Assembly: GCA_036733345.1 (NCBI GenBank)
Contig: DAINAR010000021.1
Coordinates: forward strand, 1 to 56,609
DNA: 56,609 bases
Reading direction: 5' to 3'
Source: JAFGMQ01 sp036733345
Lineage (GTDB): Bacteria > Desulfobacterota > DSM-4660 > Desulfatiglandales > Desulfatiglandaceae
Under the pieces are notes generated by a model. It was not told the DNA's origin and did no database searches. It saw nothing but the letters and a program-made list of their open reading frames with translations. Positions 33,985 to 42,056 of the stretch are shown piece after piece; position 1 is the first letter of the stretch; every line of letters begins with the position of its first letter. A program made the position numbers and the translations under genes.

Positions 33985-34715
33985 AATTTTTTGTACCGGT
34001 TAGGGAAAAGCCAACTCTTTATCCGGTATGTTATGATCATATAGATCATACGCAGCCCCAAAAAGAATGCTACAAGCGGATTTCCTGTCACCGATGAACG
34101 CCCGACACGTGGTGCGTAATTAACGGGGATTTGAATGATTTTCATTTTCATCATCGTACTGATGATTATCATCTCCGGTCCGAAGGTATTCCCGTCAACG
34201 CTGAAATACGGTTCCATCTTCCGCAATGCATCCTTGCGTACACACCGCATAGTACACCCGACATCCGATAATGAAGTCGTATTAAAGCAAATTTCTATAA
34301 GTTTTGCTGTCCAGTAATTCCCCCACCTGAGAAAAAACCCCATATTGGCGCCCGACCATATCAATTCTTTCAGAGTCCGGGTTCCATAAACAACATTAAA
34401 ATCATCAATATAAGAAAGAAGTTTCACCACATCTTTGCCACAAAATGTTCCATCGGGTTCGGAAACAATAATATAATCTCCGGTTGCTTCTTTGAACCCC
34501 CGCCGAATAGCTGCTCCATACCCTTGCCTGGTCTCAAATACCTCCCTCGCAGTAGTTTTTGAAATCTTTTCGCTCGTGCCTGGAGCGGCGTTGTTGTTTA
34601 TGACGATTATCTCATCCGCAATGTTCCCATACTGGAAATCTTCTATAGCCCTTTGTATCGATTCTTTTTCGTTATATGTCGGTAAAATGACGGACACCTT
34701 TTTTTTGTTCCACAT
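33981..34715 (-). CDS. Glycosyltransferase family 2 (DPMS-like)
   Basis: A 244-residue cytoplasmic GT-A enzyme: VSVILPTYNEKESIQRAIED, EIIVINNNAAPGT, TRQGYGAAIRRGFKEATGD, YIIVSEPDGTF and SLSDVGCTMRCVRKDALRKM near residue 150. AAAGGAA precedes ATG 34715. It resembles dolichyl-phosphate mannose synthase-type enzymes but lacks the C-terminal membrane segments of the GtrB-like gene at 16130. It follows the methyltransferase gene on the same strand with a three-base gap, so both form a small operon that meets the main cluster end to end. Confidence 0.9.
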   Translation of the reverse strand: MWNKKKVSVILPTYNEKESIQRAIEDFQYGNIADEIIVINNNAAPGTSEKISKTTAREVFETRQGYGAAIRRGFKEATGDYIIVSEPDGTFCGKDVVKLLSYIDDFNVVYGTRTLKELIWSGANMGFFLRWGNYWTAKLIEICFNTTSLSDVGCTMRCVRKDALRKMEPYFSVDGNTFGPEMIIISTMMKMKIIQIPVNYAPRVGRSSVTGNPLVAFFLGLRMIYMIITYRIKSWLFPNRYKKF

Positions 34716-34718
34716 GGG

Positions 34719-35372
34719 TTATATTCCTTTCTCTGCTACCACGTACATCTGGCCTGCCAAAGGTTTTATTGGTGATTTGAGGTATAATCGCACCAGAAAA
34801 GGACACTTTGGAAGCTGGGATTTCATCGAGAACGGGAGAAGTCCGGGGATGAGTTTCAGAATTCGAAACCCGTATTCTTCTAAAAATGGAACAATATTTT
34901 TGTCTGAAAAGATTGTCTGATGTGTTTCATCATCGAAGTAATGTTCCGGACACAAGCGATAATTGGGTTGGATAAGTATCAACATTCCCCTGTGGGTTAG
35001 AACCTCTAATATCCGGGGCAGCAGGGTGTCAAGCTCTTCTTGAGCCAGATGTTCCATAAAGTTACTCGCAAACACCAAATCCACGCTATTGTTTCGAATT
35101 CCCGGCAGTCTGACGGCATTCTCGATGCGAAGATCAATTTCGGGACCAGCAAATTGGACTATTTCGGTGCGTATGTCATAACCGATTTTTTGTTTGGCGG
35201 GGAACTGGTTAATAAAATCGCAATACCCTGCTCCCAGTTCCACAAGGGTGTGTATCTCGCCCGTGTCTTTTTGGACAAATTTAACTATCTCTTTCCAAAT
35301 ATTACGTCTGGATTTAAGGTAGGGTTGATATTTGTTGGAACGGGACATGGTTTTTGGTTCCGACATTTCCAC
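34719..35372 (-). CDS. SAM-dependent methyltransferase
   Basis: A 217-residue class I methyltransferase: LVELGAGYCDFINQFPAKQK is motif I, IGYDIRTEIVQFAGPEIDLR the next strand with the acidic residue, NSVDLVFASNFMEHLAQEEL the motif III/IV region, and LTHRGMLILIQPNYR the later strand. The C-terminal YLKSPIKPLAGQMYVVAEK is typical of family members in LPS loci. It is the first gene of the minus-strand pair. The target is unknown. Confidence 0.88.
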   Translation of the reverse strand: MEMSEPKTMSRSNKYQPYLKSRRNIWKEIVKFVQKDTGEIHTLVELGAGYCDFINQFPAKQKIGYDIRTEIVQFAGPEIDLRIENAVRLPGIRNNSVDLVFASNFMEHLAQEELDTLLPRILEVLTHRGMLILIQPNYRLCPEHYFDDETHQTIFSDKNIVPFLEEYGFRILKLIPGLLPFSMKSQLPKCPFLVRLYLKSPIKPLAGQMYVVAEKGI

Positions 35373-35467
35373 TATGTATCAATTGTCAATCGTGGGTAGT
35401 CTTAGAGCTTAATCTCATTCCTAAGAGCGTAGTAAAGAGAAATATCAAAGAATCAGTTATCTTGAGT

Positions 35468-35810
35468 TTTCTCTCTACAATCGAAATGACAAGTCGCTGC
35501 ATTTGTGCAAAACTCTCAATGTATGTTGCATCTTGATGAGGTTGAATAGATTCTCCCCACCGTTTTGCTCTGGCACAACATATCTAAATCCTTGTGTAAA
35601 AACTTTGTAACAAGGTCTTGTTTTTTAGTCAATAAGTTTGGCAATACTGAATCTGTAGATTGCCAAAAGAACAACATCCCCTGCAAAACGGGGAGGCCTT
35701 TGAAATTTGTCATTTCGAGGAGTGTTAACAACGAGAAATTTTAATGATTCAATTGTTTTAAGATTTCTCCCGGAGTTTATCCCGATGAAATTCGGGGATC
35801 GAAATGACAA
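35468..35810 (+). repeat. Dispersed TTGTCATTTCGA / GAGAAAT inverted repeats
   Basis: Three imperfect copies of the same unit lie here: 35468-35493 (minus orientation), 35707-35742 (plus; TTGTCATTTCGAGG to GAGAAATTTT) and 35760-35810 (minus; GATTTCTC to TCGAAATGACAA). The last two face each other and form an inverted repeat with an 18-base loop. The third unit holds a smaller IR (ATCCCGATGAAATTCGGGGAT). The 530-base gap 35373-35902 shows no gene I would support. Such GTCATTTCGA units are dispersed in many deltaproteobacterial genomes. Confidence 0.75.
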
Positions 35811-35902
35811 ATAAAGATAGTTATTCAAAGGTCTCAGGATAAAGGCAGTTAATGGGGTGATGATTTTGTGTAGGTCACTATACTAAAGGTTGTAACAAAG
35901 CC

Positions 35903-37813
35903 ATGTGCGGAATTTATGGAATTATATCAAATCGGTTAACAAGAGACCAGCTTGAGAAGGCAACCTTGACTTTAGGCCATCGAGGGCCTGATGATTCAGG
36001 CCTTTTTTATAAAGACGGTGTTGGGCTTGGCCAACGGAGGTTGAGTATAATTGATCTGGAAGGTGGCCACCAACCCATATTCAATGAGGATAAGAGCAAG
36101 TATATAGTCTATAATGGAGAGATTTATAACTTTCTTGAGCTTAGAGACCTATTAATTCAAAAAGGACATATATTTTCAACAAAAAGCGATACTGAAACGA
36201 TTCTTCATGCTTATGAAGAATGGGGGGAAAAATGTGTTGATCATTTAAATGGTATGTTTGCCTTTGCCATATGGGATGAAAAGAAACGAACGATGTTCAT
36301 GGCACGAGACCGCCTGGGCATAAAACCTCTTTTTTATGCTGAATATAAAGGAAAGTTTTCATTTGCATCTGAGATGAAGGCTATCCTTGCAGATCATGAA
36401 TTTGACAGGGATCTGGACGAAACGGCGCTTGCCAGCTATTTTACTCTTTCGTATATTCCCGCGCCTTTTACTATCTATGCCGGAATACGCAAATTGCTCC
36501 CGGGTCACACCCTGACCTGGAAAGATGGTAATGTCAGAATTTGTAAATATTGGGACTTGTATTTCAGGCCTGACAGGACTCGGAGCGAAAAATATTTTAT
36601 CCAGGGCTTAATGGATCTGCTTCAGGATTCGGTGAAGTTGCGTCTTATCAGTGATGTTCCTCTCGGGGCTTTTTTAAGCGGCGGGATTGATTCAAGCGCC
36701 GTAGTTGCACTTATGAGCAAGGCCAGCGAAAAGTCTGTCAATACGTTCAGCATAGGTTTTGGCGGAGATATAGGTAACTATCTTGACGAGAGAAAATATG
36801 CACAGATGGTGGCTCGACGATATTCAACAAATCACAAAGAATCTGAAGTCATTCCCAGAGTCGATGGCATAATGGAAAAAATAATTAGGGCCTTTGACGA
36901 ACCATTTGCCGACGATTCCACAATACCTTCATATTTTGTGTGCAGGCTTGGTAGGGAAAATGTAACTGTAGCCCTGTCCGGCCTCGGAGGAGACGAAGAT
37001 TTCGCAGGATACGAAAGGTATCTCGGGTTCAGTCTCCGTGGTATTTACAATTATATGCCGATCTCTCTGCGACAAAGATGTATCCCGAATCTGATCGAGA
37101 GATTTCCGGAAATGCCCGGGGGGCACTATACGATCAATCATATAAAACGATTTGTTCGTTCGGGCTCTTTACCCGCAGATCAAGCCTATTTTAATTACAT
37201 CTCCATCCTCAACACAAACCTGGGGGCAGATTTATTTTCCAATTCTGGCGGGTTCCATACCCATTATGAATCGTGCAGAGACCTTATACTGAGTTATTTT
37301 AACTCATCGAATGTAACGGACGGCGCAGACTCTCTCAACAGGGCTCTTTATTGTGATATGAAGACCTATCTACCGGAAGACATTCTTGCGGTAACAGACA
37401 GGGTGAGCATGCATCATTCAATGGAGGTGCGGGTTCCGTTTCTGGATCATCGGTTGGTTGAATTTTCCGCCACAATACCTCCTGAAATAAAAATGAAATG
37501 GTTCCAGAAAAAATATCTATTGAAAAAAGCGGTGAAGAATCTGTTACCGGCAAAGGTTATTAATCACAGGAAACAGGGATTTGTGGGGCCCATGACCCAG
37601 TGGCTCAAAAATGATTTAAAATCATATACGCTGGAGACTTTATCTGAAAAGAATCTGAATAAGCATGATTTATTGAATCACCATACCATAAAGAGGATTC
37701 TTAATGAACACTACTCAGGAAAAGAAATCCACGATACCTTAATATGGTCGCTGTTGGTTTTTCAGAAATGGTATGAATTATATATTGAAGGAGTTTTTCC
37801 GGCAACCCGCTAA
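35903..37813 (+). CDS. asnB: Asparagine synthase (glutamine-hydrolysing)-like amidotransferase
   Basis: A 636-residue class II amidotransferase. Cys2 (MCGIYGII) is the glutaminase nucleophile; HRGPDDSG, RRLSIIDLEGGHQPI and YNGEIYNF complete the N-domain to about residue 200. The synthetase domain has the ATP loop FLSGGIDSSAVVALMS near residue 257, then ALSGLGGDEDFAGY and MHHSMEVRVPFLDHRLVEF. The length and the setting next to PrsT and PEP-CTERM genes resemble the amidotransferase that regularly accompanies exosortase A loci, whose role in amidating a glycan or protein is not proven. The glutamine-dependent activity is likely; the acceptor is open. Confidence 0.93.
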   Translation: MCGIYGIISNRLTRDQLEKATLTLGHRGPDDSGLFYKDGVGLGQRRLSIIDLEGGHQPIFNEDKSKYIVYNGEIYNFLELRDLLIQKGHIFSTKSDTETILHAYEEWGEKCVDHLNGMFAFAIWDEKKRTMFMARDRLGIKPLFYAEYKGKFSFASEMKAILADHEFDRDLDETALASYFTLSYIPAPFTIYAGIRKLLPGHTLTWKDGNVRICKYWDLYFRPDRTRSEKYFIQGLMDLLQDSVKLRLISDVPLGAFLSGGIDSSAVVALMSKASEKSVNTFSIGFGGDIGNYLDERKYAQMVARRYSTNHKESEVIPRVDGIMEKIIRAFDEPFADDSTIPSYFVCRLGRENVTVALSGLGGDEDFAGYERYLGFSLRGIYNYMPISLRQRCIPNLIERFPEMPGGHYTINHIKRFVRSGSLPADQAYFNYISILNTNLGADLFSNSGGFHTHYESCRDLILSYFNSSNVTDGADSLNRALYCDMKTYLPEDILAVTDRVSMHHSMEVRVPFLDHRLVEFSATIPPEIKMKWFQKKYLLKKAVKNLLPAKVINHRKQGFVGPMTQWLKNDLKSYTLETLSEKNLNKHDLLNHHTIKRILNEHYSGKEIHDTLIWSLLVFQKWYELYIEGVFPATR

Positions 37814-37852
37814 CAACATTAACATGTTAAAAGAGCCTTCACCGAAAATAAT

Positions 37853-38047
37853 ATGCTGGCAATGGCTCATTTTCATTTTTGTTTAATTTTGTATTTCGAA
37901 ACCTTATGCCACGCTGCCGATATTACACTTAAATGGGATCCCAACACTGAACCGGATCTCGAAGGCTACATGCTCTATTACAAAACTGGTTCATCAGGTG
38001 AACGATATGATTTTTTAAAAACGTGCCGGGTTAAACTTCATATATAA
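37853..38047 (+). pseudogene. Truncated fibronectin type III domain protein
   Basis: A 64-residue frame with a hydrophobic, signal-like start followed by ADITLKWDPNTEPDLEGYML and YYKTGSSGERYD, the opening strands of the FnIII domain that is common in secreted proteins of exosortase-bearing bacteria. The reading then ends with FLKTCRVKLHI and a stop, far short of a domain of about 90 residues. No continuation is seen in the other frames before the prsT gene at 38097. I regard it as a broken remnant behind asnB. Confidence 0.6.
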
Positions 38048-38096
38048 CCATGCTACCCATATAAGAGTGGGTCAAGAGAAAATTCTTTCCTGTTTT

Positions 38097-40871
38097 TTAC
38101 CTATTCCTGAGCAGTTTTTCGGCATTCGCCAATTCCTCCCCTTTTAATCCCAGCTTTATGGCCTGTTGGAGTTCTTTTGCAGCATTTTTGAAATCCTGTT
38201 CTTCATAATAGGCAATTCCGAGATGATAATGAAACAGAGGATTATCAGGCTTTAGATTAATGGCCTCATTTACATGTTTTTTTGCGAGAAGGACAGATCC
38301 TTTTTCTAAATAGATCCATCCTAAAGTGTCGGCCAGATCGGCATTCCCCGGTATAATATCCCGGGCTTTTATGGCAAGCCTTAGTGCATGATCAAGGTTG
38401 TTTTCTTTAATTGCGCGGTCAATCTCTTCTTTAATATCTGCATAAAGCGAGTCAGTAGCTTTCATATCTTCCAGCAGCTTTCCTGCGATCTCCAATTCTT
38501 CAGCTTTAAGACCCAGATCAATTGCTTTTTGAAATGCTTCAGCAGCTTTTTCAAGGTTCTGTTCCCTGTAAAGGATCATTCCCAGGTGATAATGGTAAAC
38601 AGGGTTGTTTTGCATTAAACTAATAGCATCATTGACATGCTTCTTAGCAAGAAGGAATGACCCCATTTTATAATAGACCCATCCAAGAGTATCGGCCGCA
38701 TCAGGGTTTTCAGGCAGCAGTTCATTAGCTTTTGTGGCCATGACGAGTGCGCGGTCTAAATTCTGATCCATTTCAGTGTAGAGATAAGCAAGATCATTTG
38801 CCGCAGGACCATAGGACCCGTTGATCCGGATAATAGTTTCATAAGATTCGGCAGCCTTTTCAAAATCACCCCGACCCTGGTAAATCCTTGCCATATTCAT
38901 ATGGGCATCTATGTTAGCGGGATTTATTTCAATAGCCTTTTGATATATTTTTAAGGCGGCTTCATAATCCTTATTGATCATACGGGACCTTGCCATCATC
39001 ATAAACGGCTCGTCTGATTCAGGATTTTTTTCATGAAGATCATAAATTATATTTTCTGCCGTGTCGTATTTCTTTTGGCTCAGGTAGACAGCTGCCTTAA
39101 TAAGACCCGCCTTGAGATTGTCAGGATTTTTTCCAAGAAAATCGTTGCATAGATCAAGGGCCTTTTGATGCTGATTTTTGCTGATATAAATTTTTACGAT
39201 TTCCTCCAGGGGCTTAACCGGGTCCGGATAGCTGTTCAGGAGTTCTTTTAAGACCTTCAGGGCATCTTCTGTTTTTCCCTGTGCCCGGTAGATCTCGGCA
39301 ACTCTAAATCTGACCAGCGGCAGGTCGGGATTTTTCTGGAGCATATATCCATAATCTGCCAAGGCCTCTTCATAGCTTTTCGTTGATAAATAGACCACCG
39401 CCCTTAATATTCTTGCCTGAATATTATCAGGCTGTGCTTGCAGTATATTGCCAAGTTCTTCCAGGGCAGATGATAATTTTCCTGTTTTCAAGTAGATATA
39501 TGCAAGTGTCAATCGGATTTTTGTTGAATCAGGATCTTTCTCAAGTGCCCGCAGCATCTCAGACATGGATATATTGAACTTTTCTTCATCCAGAAAGGTC
39601 AGCCCATAATAATAGGCGCCTTCTGCCGATTTCGGGTCCAGATCACGGGCAATGGCAAATTCCTCTCTCGCCTTTTCCCCTTCCCCCTCCTTTCTTAACA
39701 ATATTCCACGAAGTATATGGCCTTTTGCATATTCAGGATCTTCCTTCAGGATTCCTTCGATGTGTTCAAGGGCTTTATCATAACTACGTTCTACAAGGAG
39801 AAGTTCTGCTATTTTTGATTTTACCGGCAGAAGTTTAGGCCATTTATTAATAACTTTTTCATATGTTTCTCTTGCCTCAGTATATTTTTTCAGAAAGATA
39901 TAATAATCCGCCAGAAGGATCAGGCTTTTCTGGTCATCCGGAGCCAAAGCCACTGCTGACTTGAGGCTGTTAAGCGCAGCTTCGAAGTGTTCCTGTTTAT
40001 GCTCAATAAAAGCCAGGATCTGCAGGATTTGAGTATTCTTAAGCCCTTTTTTACTTGCCTGTGTTAACAATTCATGTGATTTCTTAAGTTTATTGCTTCT
40101 CAAATAATAGCGGGCGGAAGCCAGATAAGAAGATGGATCATCTGGAAATTTTTGTAAAATTTGATCAAGTTGATTTTCAGCCAGAGAAAAAAGTCCGATT
40201 TTTTCATATAATCGTGCAAGAAGTATTTGAATATTTATGTCATCCCGGTCAGCGGCGGCTGCTTTTTCCATTAATTTTCGGGCTTCTTCCTTACGGTTGT
40301 CGAGAAGCAAAACCCCAACCATGCCTGTTTTAGGCCTCGCATCTCCAGGGTATTCATCTGTGGCCCTTTGAAATATTTTTTTTGCATCTTCCAGCTTACC
40401 CGTATTCGAAAGTGAATTTCCCAGTATAAGAAAGTCTTCGAGATATGCTCCAGTCCCCTCCACTATTTGAGAAAACAGCGGTATGGTCTGTTCATAATTT
40501 CGGCTTTGATAAAAGATCAGTCCAAGCATCCTTTTGGCTTCGCTAAGAGTTGGATCGTATTTGATGGCCAGTTTTACATGCCTTAGCCCGAGATAGATCT
40601 GTTCGGATTTTATATATAGAGAGCCTAACTGGAAATGAGCTTTTGCATGATGGTCATTTCTCTGTATAGCATTCTTAAAATGGATAATTGCCTCATCATA
40701 TTTTTGCTGTTCAACAGCTTCTATCCCTGACTTGTAATACTTCTCTGCCTTTTCTTTATTATCTTCAGGCAGGGAGCATCCTGATATCAAAGATGCAAAA
40801 GGAAAGGTAATTAATATAAAAAATACTACAGGCAAATTTCTTGAAAAGTTGAATAATTTAATTAACAGCAT
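38097..40871 (-). CDS. prsT: PEP-CTERM system TPR lipoprotein PrsT
   Basis: A 924-residue protein with a signal peptide ending in ASLISGC (Cys32, a lipobox) and then about two dozen TPR-type repeats to the end, such as AKAHFQLGSLYIKSEQIYLG, DINIQILLARLYEKIGLFSL, DAADTLGWVYYKMGSFLLAK and NPLFHYHLGIAYYEEQDFKN. The length and the lipobox-plus-TPR plan match PrsT of exosortase/PEP-CTERM loci. It would sit in the outer or inner membrane facing the periplasm and scaffold secretion or assembly. AGGGGG lies ten bases before ATG 40871. A promoter at 40951-40979 faces the gene. Confidence 0.92.
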   Translation of the reverse strand: MLLIKLFNFSRNLPVVFFILITFPFASLISGCSLPEDNKEKAEKYYKSGIEAVEQQKYDEAIIHFKNAIQRNDHHAKAHFQLGSLYIKSEQIYLGLRHVKLAIKYDPTLSEAKRMLGLIFYQSRNYEQTIPLFSQIVEGTGAYLEDFLILGNSLSNTGKLEDAKKIFQRATDEYPGDARPKTGMVGVLLLDNRKEEARKLMEKAAAADRDDINIQILLARLYEKIGLFSLAENQLDQILQKFPDDPSSYLASARYYLRSNKLKKSHELLTQASKKGLKNTQILQILAFIEHKQEHFEAALNSLKSAVALAPDDQKSLILLADYYIFLKKYTEARETYEKVINKWPKLLPVKSKIAELLLVERSYDKALEHIEGILKEDPEYAKGHILRGILLRKEGEGEKAREEFAIARDLDPKSAEGAYYYGLTFLDEEKFNISMSEMLRALEKDPDSTKIRLTLAYIYLKTGKLSSALEELGNILQAQPDNIQARILRAVVYLSTKSYEEALADYGYMLQKNPDLPLVRFRVAEIYRAQGKTEDALKVLKELLNSYPDPVKPLEEIVKIYISKNQHQKALDLCNDFLGKNPDNLKAGLIKAAVYLSQKKYDTAENIIYDLHEKNPESDEPFMMMARSRMINKDYEAALKIYQKAIEINPANIDAHMNMARIYQGRGDFEKAAESYETIIRINGSYGPAANDLAYLYTEMDQNLDRALVMATKANELLPENPDAADTLGWVYYKMGSFLLAKKHVNDAISLMQNNPVYHYHLGMILYREQNLEKAAEAFQKAIDLGLKAEELEIAGKLLEDMKATDSLYADIKEEIDRAIKENNLDHALRLAIKARDIIPGNADLADTLGWIYLEKGSVLLAKKHVNEAINLKPDNPLFHYHLGIAYYEEQDFKNAAKELQQAIKLGLKGEELANAEKLLRNR

Positions 40872-40950
40872 TTACTTTTGCCCCCTGATATGAAAAAGTA
40901 TTGTTTGAAAATTTATTAATGCTTATTTAAAGGCTGCTATGCTACTATTA

Positions 40951-40979
40951 ATAAGACAGTTATTTTGGTATTTTGTCAA
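40951..40979 (-). promoter_or_regulatory. Sigma-70-type promoter of prsT
   Basis: On the minus strand TTGACA (40979-40974), a 17-base spacer and TCTTAT (40956-40951, four of six matches to TATAAT). The spacer contains ATACCAAAA just after the -35 box, as does the divergent promoter of the PEP-CTERM gene. The leader to ATG 40871 would be about 73 bases. Confidence 0.45.
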
Positions 40980-41002
40980 CATTCAATATCTTAAAAAATA
41001 AT

Positions 41003-41031
41003 TTGACATTACCAAAATGTTGTGATTTAAT
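41003..41031 (+). promoter_or_regulatory. Sigma-70-type promoter of the PEP-CTERM gene
   Basis: TTGACA (41003-41008, perfect), a 17-base spacer and TTTAAT (41026-41031, five of six). Transcription would start near 41038, giving a leader of about 58 bases to ATG 41096. The spacer holds TACCAAAA and the dyad ACATT-ACCAA-AATGT (41006-41020), a candidate operator. Confidence 0.6.
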
Positions 41032-41095
41032 ACTAGCCGTTTTTTGTGGGTTTCTGCAGATATTTAATTCTTGCCCGTTTTGCGGAAGGGTGGTT

Positions 41096-41770
41096 ATGAA
41101 AAAGCATAGAACAATTTATATAGTATCGGCGCTTGTCTTCATTGGCTTGGTGTTGTATTCACAAACAATCTTCGCTGCATATATTACATATGAGAATACA
41201 TATTCTGGGAGTGGCACAGGGTTCTGTAATGATTTTGAGCTGCAGAAGTTCGATTCCTCTCTTGGAACCCTTCAGAGTGTCGTTTTCACATGGGAAGGAA
41301 CTCTTGATGGGTCTTTGTATGTAGAAAAAATAAGTAGCGGTCGCGGCCACAAGTATACGCTGAATAGCTTCACAGCAAATGTCCAGCTTGATAAACCCGG
41401 CTCCGAAGGAGGATTTTGGTCGAATTCAACAGTATCCCCGCCATCACAAACTGTTTCTACTTCATATACCTGGGATGTTGATGCGGTGTTAATAAATGAG
41501 GCAATTTCATTTAATGATCCATATGATCTTGAATGGTTTACAGGCTCTGGCGTGTTTAATTTAACACTATCTGGCGGGTATGATTTATCAGGATCGTATA
41601 ACGGTACTTATTATGAAAATGCTCTTGTTTCCCTTGCTGATGGCCGCGTAACCGTTACATATGAATATGATGGTGGTGGTGCACCAGTTCCTGAACCCAG
41701 CACTTTTCTGCTTTTTGGAGCAGGCTTGCTCGGGCTTACAAGGGTGATAAGAAGAAGGATTAAAAAATAG
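41096..41770 (+). CDS. PEP-CTERM sorting-signal protein
   Basis: A 224-residue exported protein. Residues 1-27 form a signal peptide (IYIVSALVFIGLVLYSQTIFA), then comes a Ser/Thr/Gly-rich beta domain, and the C-terminus is a canonical PEP-CTERM tail: PVPEPSTFLLFGAGLLGLTR, a hydrophobic helix and then an Arg/Lys cluster. It should be the substrate of the exosortase at 3340. ATG 41096 with GGAAGGG just upstream was chosen; the longer frame from 40973 runs through the promoter. The domain may be a choice-of-anchor type, but I cannot name it. Confidence 0.9.
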   Translation: MKKHRTIYIVSALVFIGLVLYSQTIFAAYITYENTYSGSGTGFCNDFELQKFDSSLGTLQSVVFTWEGTLDGSLYVEKISSGRGHKYTLNSFTANVQLDKPGSEGGFWSNSTVSPPSQTVSTSYTWDVDAVLINEAISFNDPYDLEWFTGSGVFNLTLSGGYDLSGSYNGTYYENALVSLADGRVTVTYEYDGGGAPVPEPSTFLLFGAGLLGLTRVIRRRIKK

Positions 41771-41795
41771 ACTTTCAAAGCATATCTGAATCAAC

Positions 41796-41829
41796 AAAAG
41801 GCAGTATCCTGCTCGGATACTGCCTTTTT
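41796..41829 (+). terminator. Rho-independent terminator after the PEP-CTERM gene
   Basis: Perfect stem GGCAGTATCC (41800-41809) / GGATACTGCC (41815-41824) with a TGCTC loop and TTTTT at 41825-41829; flanking A bases extend the stem. It lies 26 bases after the stop and ends the single-gene PEP-CTERM transcript. Confidence 0.9.
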
Positions 41830-41879
41830 CTTATTTAATCCGCCAGTCAGCCGACCAGCCTAAGGCTGGTAAAAGGCAG

Positions 41880-41959
41880 ACAAGCCCGCCATAAACACGG
41901 CGGACAAGCCCGCCATAAACAAGGCGGACGAGTATCCCCGAAGCTTGCTGCGGGGTACT
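41880..41959 (+). repeat. REP-like block: 24-base tandem repeat and a 10-base hairpin
   Basis: A 24-base unit (ACAAGCCCGCCATAAACACG plus GCGG) stands twice at 41880-41903 and 41904-41927, differing at one base; each copy can pair GCCCGCC with GGCGG. A hairpin AGTATCCCCG (41931-41940) / CGGGGTACT (41951-41959) follows. The block lies between the PEP-CTERM terminator and the activator gene. It looks like dispersed REP-like DNA. Confidence 0.8.
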
Positions 41960-42056
41960 TCATTAGTGTTGTAATTGTGGTTTTGGGTCTTTTTAGCACT
42001 TCATCTGGGCAGGAAAGAGATAATCAAAAAAAAGAAACGATTATTCCATCAGAGAA

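Noticed and set aside
35516..35828. Minus-strand frames in the gap before asnB
   Set aside because: They run through dispersed repeat units and overlap each other in different frames; no protein family is seen.
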